A stretch of DNA of 64,000 nt from Rubripirellula amarantea (GTDB lineage Bacteria > Planctomycetota > Planctomycetia > Pirellulales > Pirellulaceae): positions 1,426,001-1,490,000 of the forward strand of contig NZ_SJPI01000001.1 of NCBI RefSeq assembly GCF_007859865.1. The letters are read 5' to 3'. Position numbers and translations under genes: made by a program. The notes under the pieces were generated by a model. That model was not told where the DNA came from, did not search any database, and saw nothing but the letters and a program-made list of their open reading frames with translations. Below are positions 1 through 8,723 of this stretch, one piece after another; positions within the stretch are counted from its first letter, which is position 1; every line of letters begins with the position of its first letter.

Positions 1-987
1 ACGCATCAAGCGGATGCAGACGAAGCTACGACGAAGGCAGCTCCCACCCATAAAGACACATTTGGCTTACTTGAAAAAGGCCGTAAGATTCCCGTCATTT
101 TCGATACCGATATTGGCTCGGACATCGACGATACGTGGGCGTTGTTGTACTTGTTGAACTGCCCTGAAATGGATCTGCGTTTAGTGTCAACTGATGCAGG
201 CCAAGGGCCATATCGAGCTCGATTGACGGCTAGGTTCTTGACCGAGTGTGGACATAGCAACATTCCGGTGTCCGTCGGTAGCGGCAAGCCCGATCAACTC
301 GGAAATCAACAAGATTGGGTCAAAGGCTACAACCTTGAATCGTACGCTGGAAACGTTTACGACGACTCAGTTGACGCGATCATTCAAACGATTCACGCGT
401 CGCCGGACCCCGTAACACTGATTTGCGTCGGAGGTGTTCCCAACATCTCTGAAGCCCTGCGGCGCGATCCCTCTATCACGAATAACGCTCGGTTTGTGGG
501 CATGCACGGCGCCATTCACGTCGGCTACGGCGGTCACGGACCACCGGTTCCCGAAGCCAATGTTCGCACCGATCCTAAAGCGCTTCGAGATGTGTTTGCT
601 GCGGATTGGCAGTGCAGCATTACGCCGCTCGATACATGCGGGATCGTTGACTTGACGGACGAGCGATATCAAACGGTTTACCGTAGCGACTCCGTTGGCA
701 TTAAGCCTCTCATGGAAAATTATCGTGATTGGCTAACTCGAGTACCATGGCTTGACGTCAAACCCGATCCCGCGATCCGAAGCAGTACCTTGTTCGACAT
801 GGTCGCCGTGACGATGGCATTCAGCGAAGACCTGTTAGAGATGGAAACGCTTCCCCTGGTTGTCGATGATAAAGGCATGACGCTTGTCGATCCTGATCAG
901 GGTCGTCCTGTTCGATGTGCCATGCGTTGGAAAAACTTGGACGCTTACCTGGATCATCTAGTCGACCGATTGGTCAAGAATGCCTAG
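1..987 (+). CDS. Nucleoside hydrolase-like protein (5' end cut by window)
   Basis: The frame is open from base 1 to the TAG at 985-987, giving 328 visible residues with no start codon, so the N-terminus lies upstream. Near the N-terminus is DTDIGSDIDDTWAL, the calcium-binding aspartate cluster (DTDxGxDxDD) of inosine/uridine-preferring nucleoside hydrolases, which cleave the N-glycosidic bond of ribonucleosides. Family members are usually 310-330 residues, so probably only a leader or signal peptide is missing. Planctomycetes often have secreted paralogues of this family that need not act on nucleosides, so the substrate is open. The stop overlaps the start of the next gene by 8 bases, suggesting co-transcription. 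The fold is well supported by the motif; the substrate is not. Confidence 0.85.
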   Translation, partial: THQADADEATTKAAPTHKDTFGLLEKGRKIPVIFDTDIGSDIDDTWALLYLLNCPEMDLRLVSTDAGQGPYRARLTARFLTECGHSNIPVSVGSGKPDQLGNQQDWVKGYNLESYAGNVYDDSVDAIIQTIHASPDPVTLICVGGVPNISEALRRDPSITNNARFVGMHGAIHVGYGGHGPPVPEANVRTDPKALRDVFAADWQCSITPLDTCGIVDLTDERYQTVYRSDSVGIKPLMENYRDWLTRVPWLDVKPDPAIRSSTLFDMVAVTMAFSEDLLEMETLPLVVDDKGMTLVDPDQGRPVRCAMRWKNLDAYLDHLVDRLVKNA

Positions 988-1432
988 TCCCGTAAACCGA
1001 CCATTTCGTTTTGTCGTTTTGCATCACATCGTAGGCCCCGGCTTTTCGCGGACCGCCGAATCGCATCTGGACTGGATGTTTGAACAATCCAAAGCGACTT
1101 CGCTGCTGACGTTTTCAACGACGGAAGTCGGTTCATGGGATTCGGCCTTTGAGCTAAAGGCGTTTTCACTTCCCGATCACCGCTCGATCTACCTCGACTA
1201 CGAAGGCCCGATCGGACACGACCGTGGGGCTGTACAACAAGTCATCGCGGGTACGTTTGCATGGCTGGAAAACCATGACGATCGAAAGGTCATGAACTTA
1301 CAATGGTCCAAGAGTGACGAAGCGAACCTAGGCGAACCCAAATCGGCAAGTGTTCGTTTTCAACGTATCTCACTGCGGGAAGACCCAGGGAGCTGCGAAA
1401 CCTGGAGCGTTTCTTTCTTGCCAGGTTTGTAG
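980..1432 (+). CDS. Hypothetical protein, 150 aa, coupled to nucleoside hydrolase
   Basis: The ATG at 980 lies inside the 3' end of the nucleoside hydrolase gene, so translation is probably coupled. The protein starts MPSPVNRPFRFVVLHHIVG and has no signal peptide, membrane segment or metal motif that I recognise. It looks like a compact soluble cytoplasmic protein. I do not recognise the family. The last 73 bases overlap, tail to tail, the 3' end of the gene on the opposite strand (1360-2151), so the C-termini of both proteins share the same DNA. The 8-base overlap with a recognisable gene and the uninterrupted frame support it being real. Confidence 0.7.
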   Translation: MPSPVNRPFRFVVLHHIVGPGFSRTAESHLDWMFEQSKATSLLTFSTTEVGSWDSAFELKAFSLPDHRSIYLDYEGPIGHDRGAVQQVIAGTFAWLENHDDRKVMNLQWSKSDEANLGEPKSASVRFQRISLREDPGSCETWSVSFLPGL

Positions 1433-2151
1433 GACACGAATTGGTGCAACGGTCCGCTTGGCATGAAAGCGTCGACAGCTTCGTCGCCAGCATGTCCTGA
1501 TAGATACATCGCTCCGCGAACGAGATTGACGGTTTCGATAACTGCCGGTCGGTAAACATATCGAGGGTCTTCGCTAGGGATGGTCACTAAAGCAATCGGT
1601 CCCGTTTCCGTCATGTCCCAGCGTACATCCAGACCACCGCGTGCGGCTTCACGGGTGATGCCACCAAGAAAATTCTGCAACGGCAATGGCAGTGCACCGG
1701 CACGCAAGTTGGATAGCCGAAGCGCGATCATGTTGGGTTGTTGAGTCAGTTCGACGTTGACCTCACACGAGATCACCGTGTCGATCCGACCGTGTTGGAA
1801 CTGGACAGCCGCGTGGATTTTTTCTCCATCGATCATGATGCGAGGTTGCTTGGCACCACACCTAGCAAGTCGCGGAAACTTTGCTGGAAGTTCTTCAGCA
1901 AGCCACGCATTGATTTGTTGATCGCTAAAGGCCGCCCGCCAAGATCCAAGGCGAGCAACGTCCTTTTGCAATTGTCTGACTTCGGCGTCGAGTCGTTCGC
2001 GTGCAAGATGCGTCGAGGCACCCTGTTGAGTTGCACGAGCATAAAAATCAGGGACGTGTTTGGTTTGCTGCACCGCCCACCAGCTTGAACAACTGATTAA
2101 ACCCATGATGACAAGGGCGACCAAAGTCAAACGTTTGCTCAGCTTTCGCAT
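1360..2151 (-). CDS. Hypothetical secreted protein or lipoprotein, 263 aa
   Basis: Starts at the ATG at 2151 with a good ribosome binding site (GGAG seven bases upstream). The N-terminus MRKLSKRLTLVALVIMGLISCSS is basic then hydrophobic and ends in LISC, which fits a lipobox as well as a plain membrane anchor. A basic and acidic stretch at about residues 45-75 precedes a globular region. Family not recognised. It follows the 1150-residue secreted gene by 27 bases on the same strand, so the two probably form an operon and may act together in the envelope. Its last codons overlap the end of the convergent 150-aa gene by 73 bases. Confidence 0.75.
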   Translation of the reverse strand: MRKLSKRLTLVALVIMGLISCSSWWAVQQTKHVPDFYARATQQGASTHLARERLDAEVRQLQKDVARLGSWRAAFSDQQINAWLAEELPAKFPRLARCGAKQPRIMIDGEKIHAAVQFQHGRIDTVISCEVNVELTQQPNMIALRLSNLRAGALPLPLQNFLGGITREAARGGLDVRWDMTETGPIALVTIPSEDPRYVYRPAVIETVNLVRGAMYLSGHAGDEAVDAFMPSGPLHQFVSYKPGKKETLQVSQLPGSSRSEIR

Positions 2152-2178
2152 CGAACATCTCCGAGTGAAGTCGTTTCA

Positions 2179-5100
2179 TCAAAATCGCAGTGGACCGGGC
2201 AACCAGTCGCGGAACCGATCGGCAACGCTAGGCGTTTCTGATCCGTTTTCTTCGACAACCTTTTCAGATTCGCCCGCGTTCTGCAATTCACCATTCAAAG
2301 GAGTCACCTCAATCGCATTCCTGCGTTTCAAATCGGCTGACTGTGTTGACGGCGAAACCTTTGCAGGTGGTTGATTGCTAAGCAACACCTTGGCCCAATG
2401 GTTATGTAGAAGTTTAGCCGATGGGGCGAGTCTTCCACGCTGCAAACCTTGGACAGCTAGGAAAGCTTGGTTTTGCAAGTCAGAACGTTCTTTCGCGGTT
2501 GGGAAATAGTCGTGAAGGGCAACGTCGTCGATCCAAATTTTACCTGTACTGAGGCTGTCGATCGTCAATCGTAGTGAGTCGATTTGTTGATTGTTCAGTT
2601 GCAGGGCTTCCAACACAATCAAGCGGGGCTGCCAAACCCCCGTTGGTGGAACTTCGATATCCACGCTCTGACGAAATGGAACTCCATTTTTTGTTCCCTC
2701 GATGGCGACGCGAAGTTGTGGATGATCGTCAGATGTTTTGTCCGACGCTGCTTCTTCGCCGGCGATTCGATCGTGAGGCGTAATCGCTTCAGCACGGCAA
2801 GCGATCGAAACCGCCAGGCGTCCGGTGCGCGGCGGCAAGATTGTTTCGCTAACCATCCAGGTGCGAGTCGCCAAAGTCGAAGCCTCGGTCGTCAATCGAA
2901 TCGATTGTTTTCCCATCGCGTGTTCGACTGTGTCAATTGAAACACAACCCGGCGGATGTTGTGCGTGCATCCAACCCACAAGACCCATTTCGCCGGTGAC
3001 TTCGAAGCCACCGTTGTGCAGTCCCGAATAAGTCGGCGGGTTGCCCAACATTCCGATTCGTTCGACAACGGTCGTGACCTTCTGTTTGATGACCGCAATC
3101 TCGTCTTCTCCGCCATTGATCGATGCCGACCACCGATATGACTTCAAGTCTTGGTGAATTTTCTGGGGATCGACTATTTTTGCTCTCAGAATGATTGAGC
3201 GGCGCGCGGGTACGAGCCACTCGTTGGGTCCGGCATTCACCGTCGACTCCGACGAAGCAACTGGTAGATCATCACTGGACTTCCAGAGTTGCCAAGCCTC
3301 GTGAGAACTCGCGGCACCGACAAGTATTAACCGTGAATCCCAGGGTGCTAGATTCGCCAATTTCAGCAGCACGTGATCGCCATCGATCGTGGCACGCAAC
3401 CTCGCGGTACGTTCGCTGGGATCGCTCGGTTCGATCAGTTGAGTCGTTCCGTGGGCCATCAGGCGGAAGTTATCGCATACGTCCTTCAGGTGCTGGTCAA
3501 CGAAAAGGTAATCCGGGTCTGCGTCAACGAAGAGATCGGTTGGACTGAGTTGTTGAACCAAAGTGAGCAAGCGATCGCCGCTAAGCCCATCAACGATGAC
3601 AGAGTTTCCGGAAGCCGATACGTTCGCAGCGTGAACCGCCACCGGTGCCGGGTCCTTTGACAACAGAGCAACGGAATCGTGAACCGTATCGATGGGATCA
3701 TCCGGAAACGTCACCAACAAGCGTCCGCCCCGACGATGAACGTCGCTCTTCAGTTCTACAGTCGCGGACTGATGAGGAACTTCCAAGTACCAGGGGTGCG
3801 ATTGCAGAGTCGACGCCAAGGGAGCAAACGAGCGCAATGTCGCTTCACCCGAAAGGATGATTCCCGCAATGACTGGTTCATTGGATTCAACCAACGACCA
3901 GTAGCGCAGTTGTCGAGAGACTTCATCGACGCGGTCAGAGTTCGCTGTACTTGTTGCCGAGACCGCGTTAGCGGTAGTCGATGTTACGGTGCCGGGAACG
4001 GTACCGATGTCGAAGCGAAGGAAAACGGGGGTTGATCGCTGTTTGAACAGTTTCAACAACGTTTCCTTGCTCTGATTCGCAAGCGTAGCCTTCGATTCAC
4101 CTGCAATCGCGACTGCATTGGCTCCCTGCAGCTTGGCCAATTGGCAAAGTCGATCGACAGCCATCCATGTGCGGTGTACCGCGATCGTTTGATCGTCACA
4201 CTGCAACGCGTCTTGGTTAGGCTTCCAATCCCGAGTCAAATTTTCGACCCAGTCTCGGTCTCTCAAATGCATCACGACATTGCCACCGAAAGTTTCGCCT
4301 GCATACTCGCTGGCTACGATTTCGTGGGCGGACGAAGAAGAATCCAAGTTCAGTGACTCGGGACCCGCTACGACTTCGATGGACTCAAAGGCTGCGACGT
4401 CATCTTCGCTCAGGTTGGTCAACCAGATTTGATCTTTGCCTAAGGGATAGTAGATCAGTGTGTGAATTGTCCAAGGTTGCTTTGCCGTGTCTTGAAGCGC
4501 ATCCGCAACCATGGTTTCGGTGCTGCGATTCATTATTCCGGTAACACCCGGCAATCGCGTGACCGCTGGCAACCGCGGCATGATGCTGCGAGGGGTAGTT
4601 TCAGGTTCTTTCTGATGCGAGTTCAACCACTTGCGCGGCGAGATGCCCTGGATCACCGCCGATGCGATGGAGTTCGCTTGATCTCCGCCTGGTCCGATAT
4701 CGACGCGAAGCTGTTGATGTTGGTTTCCAGGAACGCGTATGTGGATACGGTGCGGCATCCCTGGGGTCATGACGGGTAGTTTCGCCTGGAATACGCTTTT
4801 CGAATCAAGCAGTGAAACCTTTTCACCATGGTGTTCCATTGTTTTGAGTTCACCGGTGGCCTTCTGGACTCCGGGAATCAGTCGAGTTGCCGACTCGGGG
4901 ATCCATTCGCCAATGGCCCATGATGCAGCCGAGGGTCGCAGCACGCCAATCGTTTCCCAATCCGATGACTGATACGAACGAGAGCCGGAAGATTGAAAGG
5001 GGCTGCGAATTGCATTTGTCGCGTTGCGAACACTTTGCGAGATCGCGTTGGTTTCCGTTGCAATCGTTGCCGAATCATTCGTTGGCAGAATGATCATAGG

Positions 5101-5631
5101 TTGGGTGAGTGTGGCGATCGGTACACCGGCATCGCGAAATCGCGACCAAACCTTCCCTTGCGAATGCACAAGCTCCATGCGAACTTCGTACACGCCCGGT
5201 ACCGTGGGAGCGTGATCGTTCAAGCTGATCGAGCTACTTTTTCCCTGCACATCTAAGACAACATTTCGACGTCCCGAGATCACCTGGTGGCCGTGGCTAA
5301 CTCGGATTACCGAGAAGCGAAGTGTGAGCTCTTCTGAAGCAAACTCAGGAATAGGGTCGACTTCGCAAATCCAAGGCATAGGCGATCCGCTGTCCACCAT
5401 CATGTTCGCCGGGATGACGGACGACAGATGCAGTTTGGACGCGTTTTCGTCCGCTGCGGTCGCGACGCCGTTGCCGATCAAGAATGCCAACACAAGTGAC
5501 CAGCACAAACCGCCAACCAACGCTCGCCGGTGGAAGCTTGAAAGCCTCGACAGAATGATAGCCGTCGATGGCGCCCGCAATATGCTGGACCAACCTGGCG
5601 AACGGAACGGAAGACTTCCTTGTCTAACCAT
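2179..5631 (-). CDS. Very large secreted protein of unknown function, 1150 aa
   Basis: I chose the ATG at 5631; a TTG one codon upstream (5634) is also in frame. An unusually long n-region of about 37 residues precedes a hydrophobic segment (about residues 38-58) that ends in VATA-ADE, a plausible signal peptidase I site, so the protein is probably exported or membrane anchored. I see no catalytic motif. The region around residues 880-1060 has the pattern of a beta-sandwich carbohydrate-binding-like domain ending in a W-I-D-D-V-A-L strand, common at the end of planctomycete surface proteins. The last 100 residues are polar and probably disordered. It is first in a two-gene operon with the 263-aa protein. 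A role at the cell surface is inference only. Confidence 0.75.
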   Translation of the reverse strand: MVRQGSLPFRSPGWSSILRAPSTAIILSRLSSFHRRALVGGLCWSLVLAFLIGNGVATAADENASKLHLSSVIPANMMVDSGSPMPWICEVDPIPEFASEELTLRFSVIRVSHGHQVISGRRNVVLDVQGKSSSISLNDHAPTVPGVYEVRMELVHSQGKVWSRFRDAGVPIATLTQPMIILPTNDSATIATETNAISQSVRNATNAIRSPFQSSGSRSYQSSDWETIGVLRPSAASWAIGEWIPESATRLIPGVQKATGELKTMEHHGEKVSLLDSKSVFQAKLPVMTPGMPHRIHIRVPGNQHQQLRVDIGPGGDQANSIASAVIQGISPRKWLNSHQKEPETTPRSIMPRLPAVTRLPGVTGIMNRSTETMVADALQDTAKQPWTIHTLIYYPLGKDQIWLTNLSEDDVAAFESIEVVAGPESLNLDSSSSAHEIVASEYAGETFGGNVVMHLRDRDWVENLTRDWKPNQDALQCDDQTIAVHRTWMAVDRLCQLAKLQGANAVAIAGESKATLANQSKETLLKLFKQRSTPVFLRFDIGTVPGTVTSTTANAVSATSTANSDRVDEVSRQLRYWSLVESNEPVIAGIILSGEATLRSFAPLASTLQSHPWYLEVPHQSATVELKSDVHRRGGRLLVTFPDDPIDTVHDSVALLSKDPAPVAVHAANVSASGNSVIVDGLSGDRLLTLVQQLSPTDLFVDADPDYLFVDQHLKDVCDNFRLMAHGTTQLIEPSDPSERTARLRATIDGDHVLLKLANLAPWDSRLILVGAASSHEAWQLWKSSDDLPVASSESTVNAGPNEWLVPARRSIILRAKIVDPQKIHQDLKSYRWSASINGGEDEIAVIKQKVTTVVERIGMLGNPPTYSGLHNGGFEVTGEMGLVGWMHAQHPPGCVSIDTVEHAMGKQSIRLTTEASTLATRTWMVSETILPPRTGRLAVSIACRAEAITPHDRIAGEEAASDKTSDDHPQLRVAIEGTKNGVPFRQSVDIEVPPTGVWQPRLIVLEALQLNNQQIDSLRLTIDSLSTGKIWIDDVALHDYFPTAKERSDLQNQAFLAVQGLQRGRLAPSAKLLHNHWAKVLLSNQPPAKVSPSTQSADLKRRNAIEVTPLNGELQNAGESEKVVEENGSETPSVADRFRDWLPGPLRF

Positions 5632-5884
5632 CAAACCATGAAAATGCGAAAGGGAACCACGTCGAGCGAAAGCTCACGCGAATCTTTGAACTGGACGAGC
5701 GTACAAAATCCAGTCAATACAGGTAAAGAGGGAATTTTGGGGCATAGATGCATTCGCCCACCCCTCTCGGGCTCTCAGATGGCGATCTTTGCCCGGCTAC
5801 GCCGAACCGATCGCTAACCCTTGCCTGGCAATTGTCCGACCTCTCGCTTCCTGCTGCGGTCACGAGTCAAAGAATCAATTGCTA

Positions 5885-7732
5885 TCAATCATCAATTCGT
5901 TTGAGCGAAACCTGATGCGGGCCTTGGACTTGTTCGCGCACGACAACGTCAACCGCCAATGTGAATTGTCCTGATGGCAACTGCATGACAGTTCGATTAC
6001 CGGTGCGTTTGCCCGCCGGGATATCGAGTCTTTGCGAAAAGCTTCCGGCATTGATGGTCGCCTGGGCTGTCGGCAAGTCAGTGTTCATAAAGACTTCGAC
6101 CTCGTAGCGTCCTGATGAATTGGATTCGAGCAACCAATGCCCGTTTGAATCGACAGCCCAAGGTTTTCCTTGGGTGTGTCGCCAATCTTGCCGAGTCAAA
6201 ACCGTCGTCGGCTCATTCGGTGTGCCCACGATGATTCGCGGTGGATCGAAGTTGTCTGGTCGAGTGGAGCTGACATCGTCGAACCAAGCGGCGTATGCGT
6301 TCGCCAGTCGTTTCACCACATTGGGATGTTGGCTTGCCAAGTCTCGCTGCTGTTTAGGATCGAGGCTCAAATCATAAAGCTGATATTTGCACTCACCTTC
6401 GAAACTCTCTTTTCCGAATCCACTGGGATGCACAAGCTTCCAAGAATTTTCATGTAGCGCGAAATGGTGGTAGCGCTGCGGAACGTCACCGCGATGCGAT
6501 TGAATGACGAGCTGCCGAGTCGGCCAAGGAGCGTTACGACCGGTCATCAGCGGCAAGAAACTTCGCCCGTCGATGATCAGATTCGCGGGAAGCTCTACGT
6601 CACAAGCATCCAAAATGGTGGGCAGTACATCAATGTGCGCGCATAACTCGTTTGCGGTTGTTCCCGCATCTACTTTCTCGGGCCAATGAAACAAAAGAGG
6701 AGAACGAATCCCTCCGTCATCAACGTTCGACTTGGAACCACGCATGTCGCCAACGTATCGTTTCGAGTTAGGACCGTTGTCATTGAGATATACCACGATC
6801 GTGTTTTCGCGAATGCCGAGATCGTCGAGTTTGCTGAACAACCGGCCAACGTTCTGATCAATGTTGGTAATCATTGCTGCGATGCGAGCGAGCTTATCTT
6901 GTTGCTCGTCCATCCGTTTCGGAGCGACCTTACCGACCATGATGGGAGCAAAATCCACGTTTCGGTATTGTTCGTACAAGTCGTTTGGCACATCGTGAAA
7001 GGGACCGTGAGGTGCGTTGGTCGCGATGTAGGTGAAGAACGGCGCATCCGAATCCACGCTCTTGGCAATGAAATCCATCGCCTCGTCAAAGAAGATATCA
7101 GTGCAGTAACCTTTTCTTTGGACTTGATTACCATTTTTGAAAAGCGTCGGGTCAGTGTACTTTCCTTCGGCACCGATCGGATCTGAAGGTTGTCCGATTC
7201 CGCCGCCCCGATGAACCAAGCTGTCTTGAAACCCTTGATCCATTGCACGCAGAGGATAGTTGTCACCCAAGTGCCACTTCCCATAGATACCTGTTCGGTA
7301 TCCAGCGTCTCGAAGCAATTCCGCAAGTGTCACTTCGCCCGAGTCCATCATGGCTCGACCGACGTAGGTATCCACACAGCGAGTTCGATAGTTGTATCGG
7401 CCGGTCATCAAACTAGCTCGCGTTGGACCGCAAACAGGGCTGACATAGAAGTTCGTCAACCGACCGCTACACTCGTTCATCGCATCCAGCTGCGGTGTCC
7501 GAATTAGATCGTTGCCCATGAACCCGTAGTCTCCACCACCCTGATCGTCGCTGACAATCAGAACAACGTTGGGTCGACCGGCGTGCACCGAATCAGCCGA
7601 TACCGCACTGACCCACACAGCACTGACCCACACAGCACTAATAAACAGGCCATAGATAACCCTCGGCAGCAGCCAAACTGCGGCCAATGTACGTGAAGCA
7701 TTGGCACCAGTGAAACACGGCGGGTCGTTCAT
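5885..7732 (-). CDS. Secreted sulfatase (formylglycine-dependent)
   Basis: A 615-residue type I sulfatase that hydrolyses sulfate esters, probably from algal polysaccharides given the organism type. The active-site signature is VCGPTRASLMTGR at about residues 100-112. Cys101 is the residue converted to formylglycine by a sulfatase-maturating enzyme (C-x-P-x-R). Metal-binding Asp62 and Asp63 lie in VLIVSDDQGGGDYG. After the sulfatase domain comes a roughly 100-residue beta-rich C-terminal extension. The N-terminus carries a hydrophobic export segment that includes a 5-residue tandem duplication (SAVWV). The start overlaps the stop of the upstream exonuclease gene by ATGA, so its translation is coupled to a DNA-processing gene, an odd partner. 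The sulfated substrate cannot be read from sequence. Confidence 0.93.
   Translation of the reverse strand: MNDPPCFTGANASRTLAAVWLLPRVIYGLFISAVWVSAVWVSAVSADSVHAGRPNVVLIVSDDQGGGDYGFMGNDLIRTPQLDAMNECSGRLTNFYVSPVCGPTRASLMTGRYNYRTRCVDTYVGRAMMDSGEVTLAELLRDAGYRTGIYGKWHLGDNYPLRAMDQGFQDSLVHRGGGIGQPSDPIGAEGKYTDPTLFKNGNQVQRKGYCTDIFFDEAMDFIAKSVDSDAPFFTYIATNAPHGPFHDVPNDLYEQYRNVDFAPIMVGKVAPKRMDEQQDKLARIAAMITNIDQNVGRLFSKLDDLGIRENTIVVYLNDNGPNSKRYVGDMRGSKSNVDDGGIRSPLLFHWPEKVDAGTTANELCAHIDVLPTILDACDVELPANLIIDGRSFLPLMTGRNAPWPTRQLVIQSHRGDVPQRYHHFALHENSWKLVHPSGFGKESFEGECKYQLYDLSLDPKQQRDLASQHPNVVKRLANAYAAWFDDVSSTRPDNFDPPRIIVGTPNEPTTVLTRQDWRHTQGKPWAVDSNGHWLLESNSSGRYEVEVFMNTDLPTAQATINAGSFSQRLDIPAGKRTGNRTVMQLPSGQFTLAVDVVVREQVQGPHQVSLKRIDD
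7605..7634 (-). repeat. 15-bp tandem duplication in sulfatase signal peptide
   Basis: Two exact copies of a 15-base unit (plus-strand GCACTGACCCACACA), followed by a partial third copy GCACT. In the protein this gives SAVWVSAVWVSAV inside the hydrophobic core of the signal peptide. Because the unit is a multiple of three, copy-number change would alter signal length without breaking the frame. Confidence 0.9.
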
Positions 7733-8625
7733 TTTACTAACTCTTGAGCACTGTCTGATTTGTCGTTGCCGGCTACTGTTGATGATTTAGCCTCGGGCGT
7801 TGGATCGGACGCCTCGTCTTCCTGCCAAGGATTGAGCCAATCATTCCAATGAGCAAGGTAGTCTTGATAGGCTTTGCAGTCTTCGGCACGTTCTTCGATC
7901 CATACCTTAGCGTCAGCGACCAGTTGAATTTCTTGCTCCAGCGTGATCGTGCCTTTGAGCGTCTTGGTGCGCAAGAAGATGAAGTAGGTGTCCAGCACAT
8001 CGCAGCGACAATAATCACTGATCGCTTTCTTGTTGCCATCGTCGAACTGCTTTTGAACTTGCTCTCCATTGAGGTCCATCTTGCCAGGCTTGCCAAGCAA
8101 CTGGGCAACCAAATTCAATCCTCCGTTGCAACGCGCGGCTCCGAAATTAGTCAGGACGTCCTGCAGATCTAAGTGAGCCATCGTATTAAAACGATTTCGC
8201 GGAGCTTTGTAGCCTTCGCCTTGAAACCACTTCGGAATTGCGACTCCATAACGGAACGCGGCCAGTTCCATGATGGGAATATCGAATGAGCGACCGTTGA
8301 ACGTCACCCAAGTGGGATGCTTGTACGCCTCCCAGCCTCGCCAAAAGTTTTTCGTAATCACATGAGGCCGAAAGTCGGGCTCATCGAGTGATACGATGTC
8401 GACTAAGCTTAGATCGACGGCGACTTTGGCGATCACAACTGCGACTGGAATCTGGAACGTGTGCGGAATGAATGTCGTCCCGTTAAGTTCCAACAATTCG
8501 TCTTGGTAGGTCGCAATCGCGTCTTCGGGTGTATAGTTTTGGCCGGGATAGCGAACCTTGGAGATTAAATCACCATCCGAGACGCTTTCCACGTCAAAGA
8601 TCAGATGCGAAATTTGTTCAGCCAT
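7729..8625 (-). CDS. Predicted 3'-5' exonuclease, PolB exonuclease-like
   Basis: 298 residues from the ATG at 8625; an open extension to 9015 is rejected because it would run through the divergent pepT start. The protein belongs to the stand-alone exonuclease family related to the proofreading domain of family B DNA polymerases (PF10108-type). The DEDD residues are visible: DVE at residues 11-13 (exo I), TWVTFNGRSFDIPIME (exo II), and SDYCRCDVLDTY (exo III, Y-x3-D). It probably trims DNA or RNA 3' ends in the cytoplasm. The C-terminal 30 residues are polar and probably disordered. The stop codon overlaps the sulfatase start by ATGA. It is divergent from pepT with 98 bases between them. Confidence 0.88.
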   Translation of the reverse strand: MAEQISHLIFDVESVSDGDLISKVRYPGQNYTPEDAIATYQDELLELNGTTFIPHTFQIPVAVVIAKVAVDLSLVDIVSLDEPDFRPHVITKNFWRGWEAYKHPTWVTFNGRSFDIPIMELAAFRYGVAIPKWFQGEGYKAPRNRFNTMAHLDLQDVLTNFGAARCNGGLNLVAQLLGKPGKMDLNGEQVQKQFDDGNKKAISDYCRCDVLDTYFIFLRTKTLKGTITLEQEIQLVADAKVWIEERAEDCKAYQDYLAHWNDWLNPWQEDEASDPTPEAKSSTVAGNDKSDSAQELVK

Positions 8626-8723
8626 GGAAGTTCGCCTGGAATGAATGGGTGCCCAACCTCGCACAATTACGAAGCAAATTTGACGCTTCCGCCCATTGTA
8701 ACCTTTTTCTCTGTGAGTTTTGC

